Under the pieces are notes generated by a model. It was not told the origin of the DNA. It ran no database searches and saw only the letters and a program-made list of their open reading frames with translations. A stretch of DNA of 5,158 bases from an uncultured Eubacterium sp. (GTDB lineage: Bacteria; Bacillota; Clostridia; Lachnospirales; Lachnospiraceae): contig CAJTTQ010000046.1 of the NCBI GenBank assembly GCA_910579145.1, forward strand, positions 1 through 5,158, in the 5' to 3' direction. Numbering within the stretch: position 1 is the stretch's first letter; each line of letters begins with the position of its first letter. A program made the position numbers and the translations under genes. Shown here piece by piece: positions 4,920 to 5,158 of this stretch.

Positions 4920-5158
4920 GTAATATTCTGCTGTTTTCTCAATATATTCCTTGATGACCCGGAAACTTTCCTGACTGATGTCGTGCTCCATACGGCAGGC
5001 ATCTTCGGTCGCCGTCTGTTCATCAATACCGAGGCTGATCAGCCATGTTCTGAGAAATTCATGTCGTTCATAGATCATTTCCGCCACTTCATTTCCCTGA
5101 TCGGTGAGATAGATAAACCCGGCTTTCGTGACAGTGATATAGTTATTTTCTCGAAGCT
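4911..5158 (-). CDS. DtxR/MntR-family metal-dependent transcriptional repressor, C-terminal part (runs off the right edge)
   Basis: Metalloregulators of this family bind Fe(II) or Mn(II) and then repress metal uptake genes. The window shows the last 81 residues, ending at TAG 4913-4911. Seen directly: the end of the winged-helix domain (RENNYITVTKAGFIYLT), then the dimerisation domain with IYERHEFL, the segment LISLGIDEQTATEDACRMEH, and a C-terminal helix ending EYYKK. The metal-site pattern is ERH followed by C-x-x-E-H. Cysteine at the first position is as in iron-type DtxR/IdeR (Cys102, Glu105, His106), whereas B. subtilis MntR has Glu there. The protein ends right after the dimerisation domain without the SH3-like extension of DtxR, so it is MntR-sized. 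The start, the DNA-recognition helix and the promoter are outside the window. It converges with the SPOCS/LysM gene, with 64 bases between stops. Family is secure; the metal is open. Confidence 0.9.
   Translation of the reverse strand, partial: LRENNYITVTKAGFIYLTDQGNEVAEMIYERHEFLRTWLISLGIDEQTATEDACRMEHDISQESFRVIKEYIEKTAEYYKK

Noticed and set aside
3971..5026. Long minus-strand frame of 351 codons opposite the SPOCS/LysM gene
   Set aside because: The plus-strand protein has clear SPOCS and LysM features across this span; the minus frame has no recognisable domain and also crosses the DtxR-family coding end in another frame. It is an antisense shadow.

Overview
This window looks like a chromosomal segment of an anaerobic, spore-forming Firmicute of class Clostridia, probably a Lachnospiraceae-type gut or plant-fibre bacterium. 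Four things point there: purine-rich Shine-Dalgarno sites (AAGGAG, GAGGAGGG), sigma-A promoters with 17-bp spacers, a Veg-family protein next to a SPOCS/LysM spore-morphogenesis protein of the SipL type, and the tail of a secreted-type GH10 xylanase. This placement is inferred from gene content and signals, not from a search.

Layout, left to right. (1) 1-372, + strand: the C-terminal third of a family 10 endo-xylanase, closed by a strong hairpin terminator. (2) 536-910, - strand: a complete small transcription unit not obvious from long ORFs. It has a consensus promoter, a Shine-Dalgarno, a 58-codon acidic protein of unknown function and a terminator. (3) 963-2715, + strand: an extended -10 promoter, then panD (aspartate 1-decarboxylase, makes beta-alanine) and coaBC (makes 4'-phosphopantetheine from phosphopantothenate and cysteine), 22 bases apart and ended by a two-way terminator. 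(4) 2731-3095, - strand: veg with a very strong promoter. (5) 3284-4919, + strand: a 520-residue protein with three SPOCS-like repeats and a C-terminal LysM domain, divergent from veg, with its own terminator. (6) 4911-5158, - strand: the C-terminal part of a DtxR/MntR-family metal-dependent repressor that runs off the right edge.

The genes form several short independent units with alternating strands, separated by terminators at each convergent junction. panD and coaBC act in one pathway, pantothenate to coenzyme A, although panB and panC are not in the window. veg and the SPOCS/LysM gene share an intergenic region but probably not a regulator: veg has a housekeeping promoter, while the spore gene lacks a good one and may use a sporulation sigma factor. 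I see no mobile element, CRISPR array, tRNA or rRNA. The most under-described item is the small acidic protein at 644-820.
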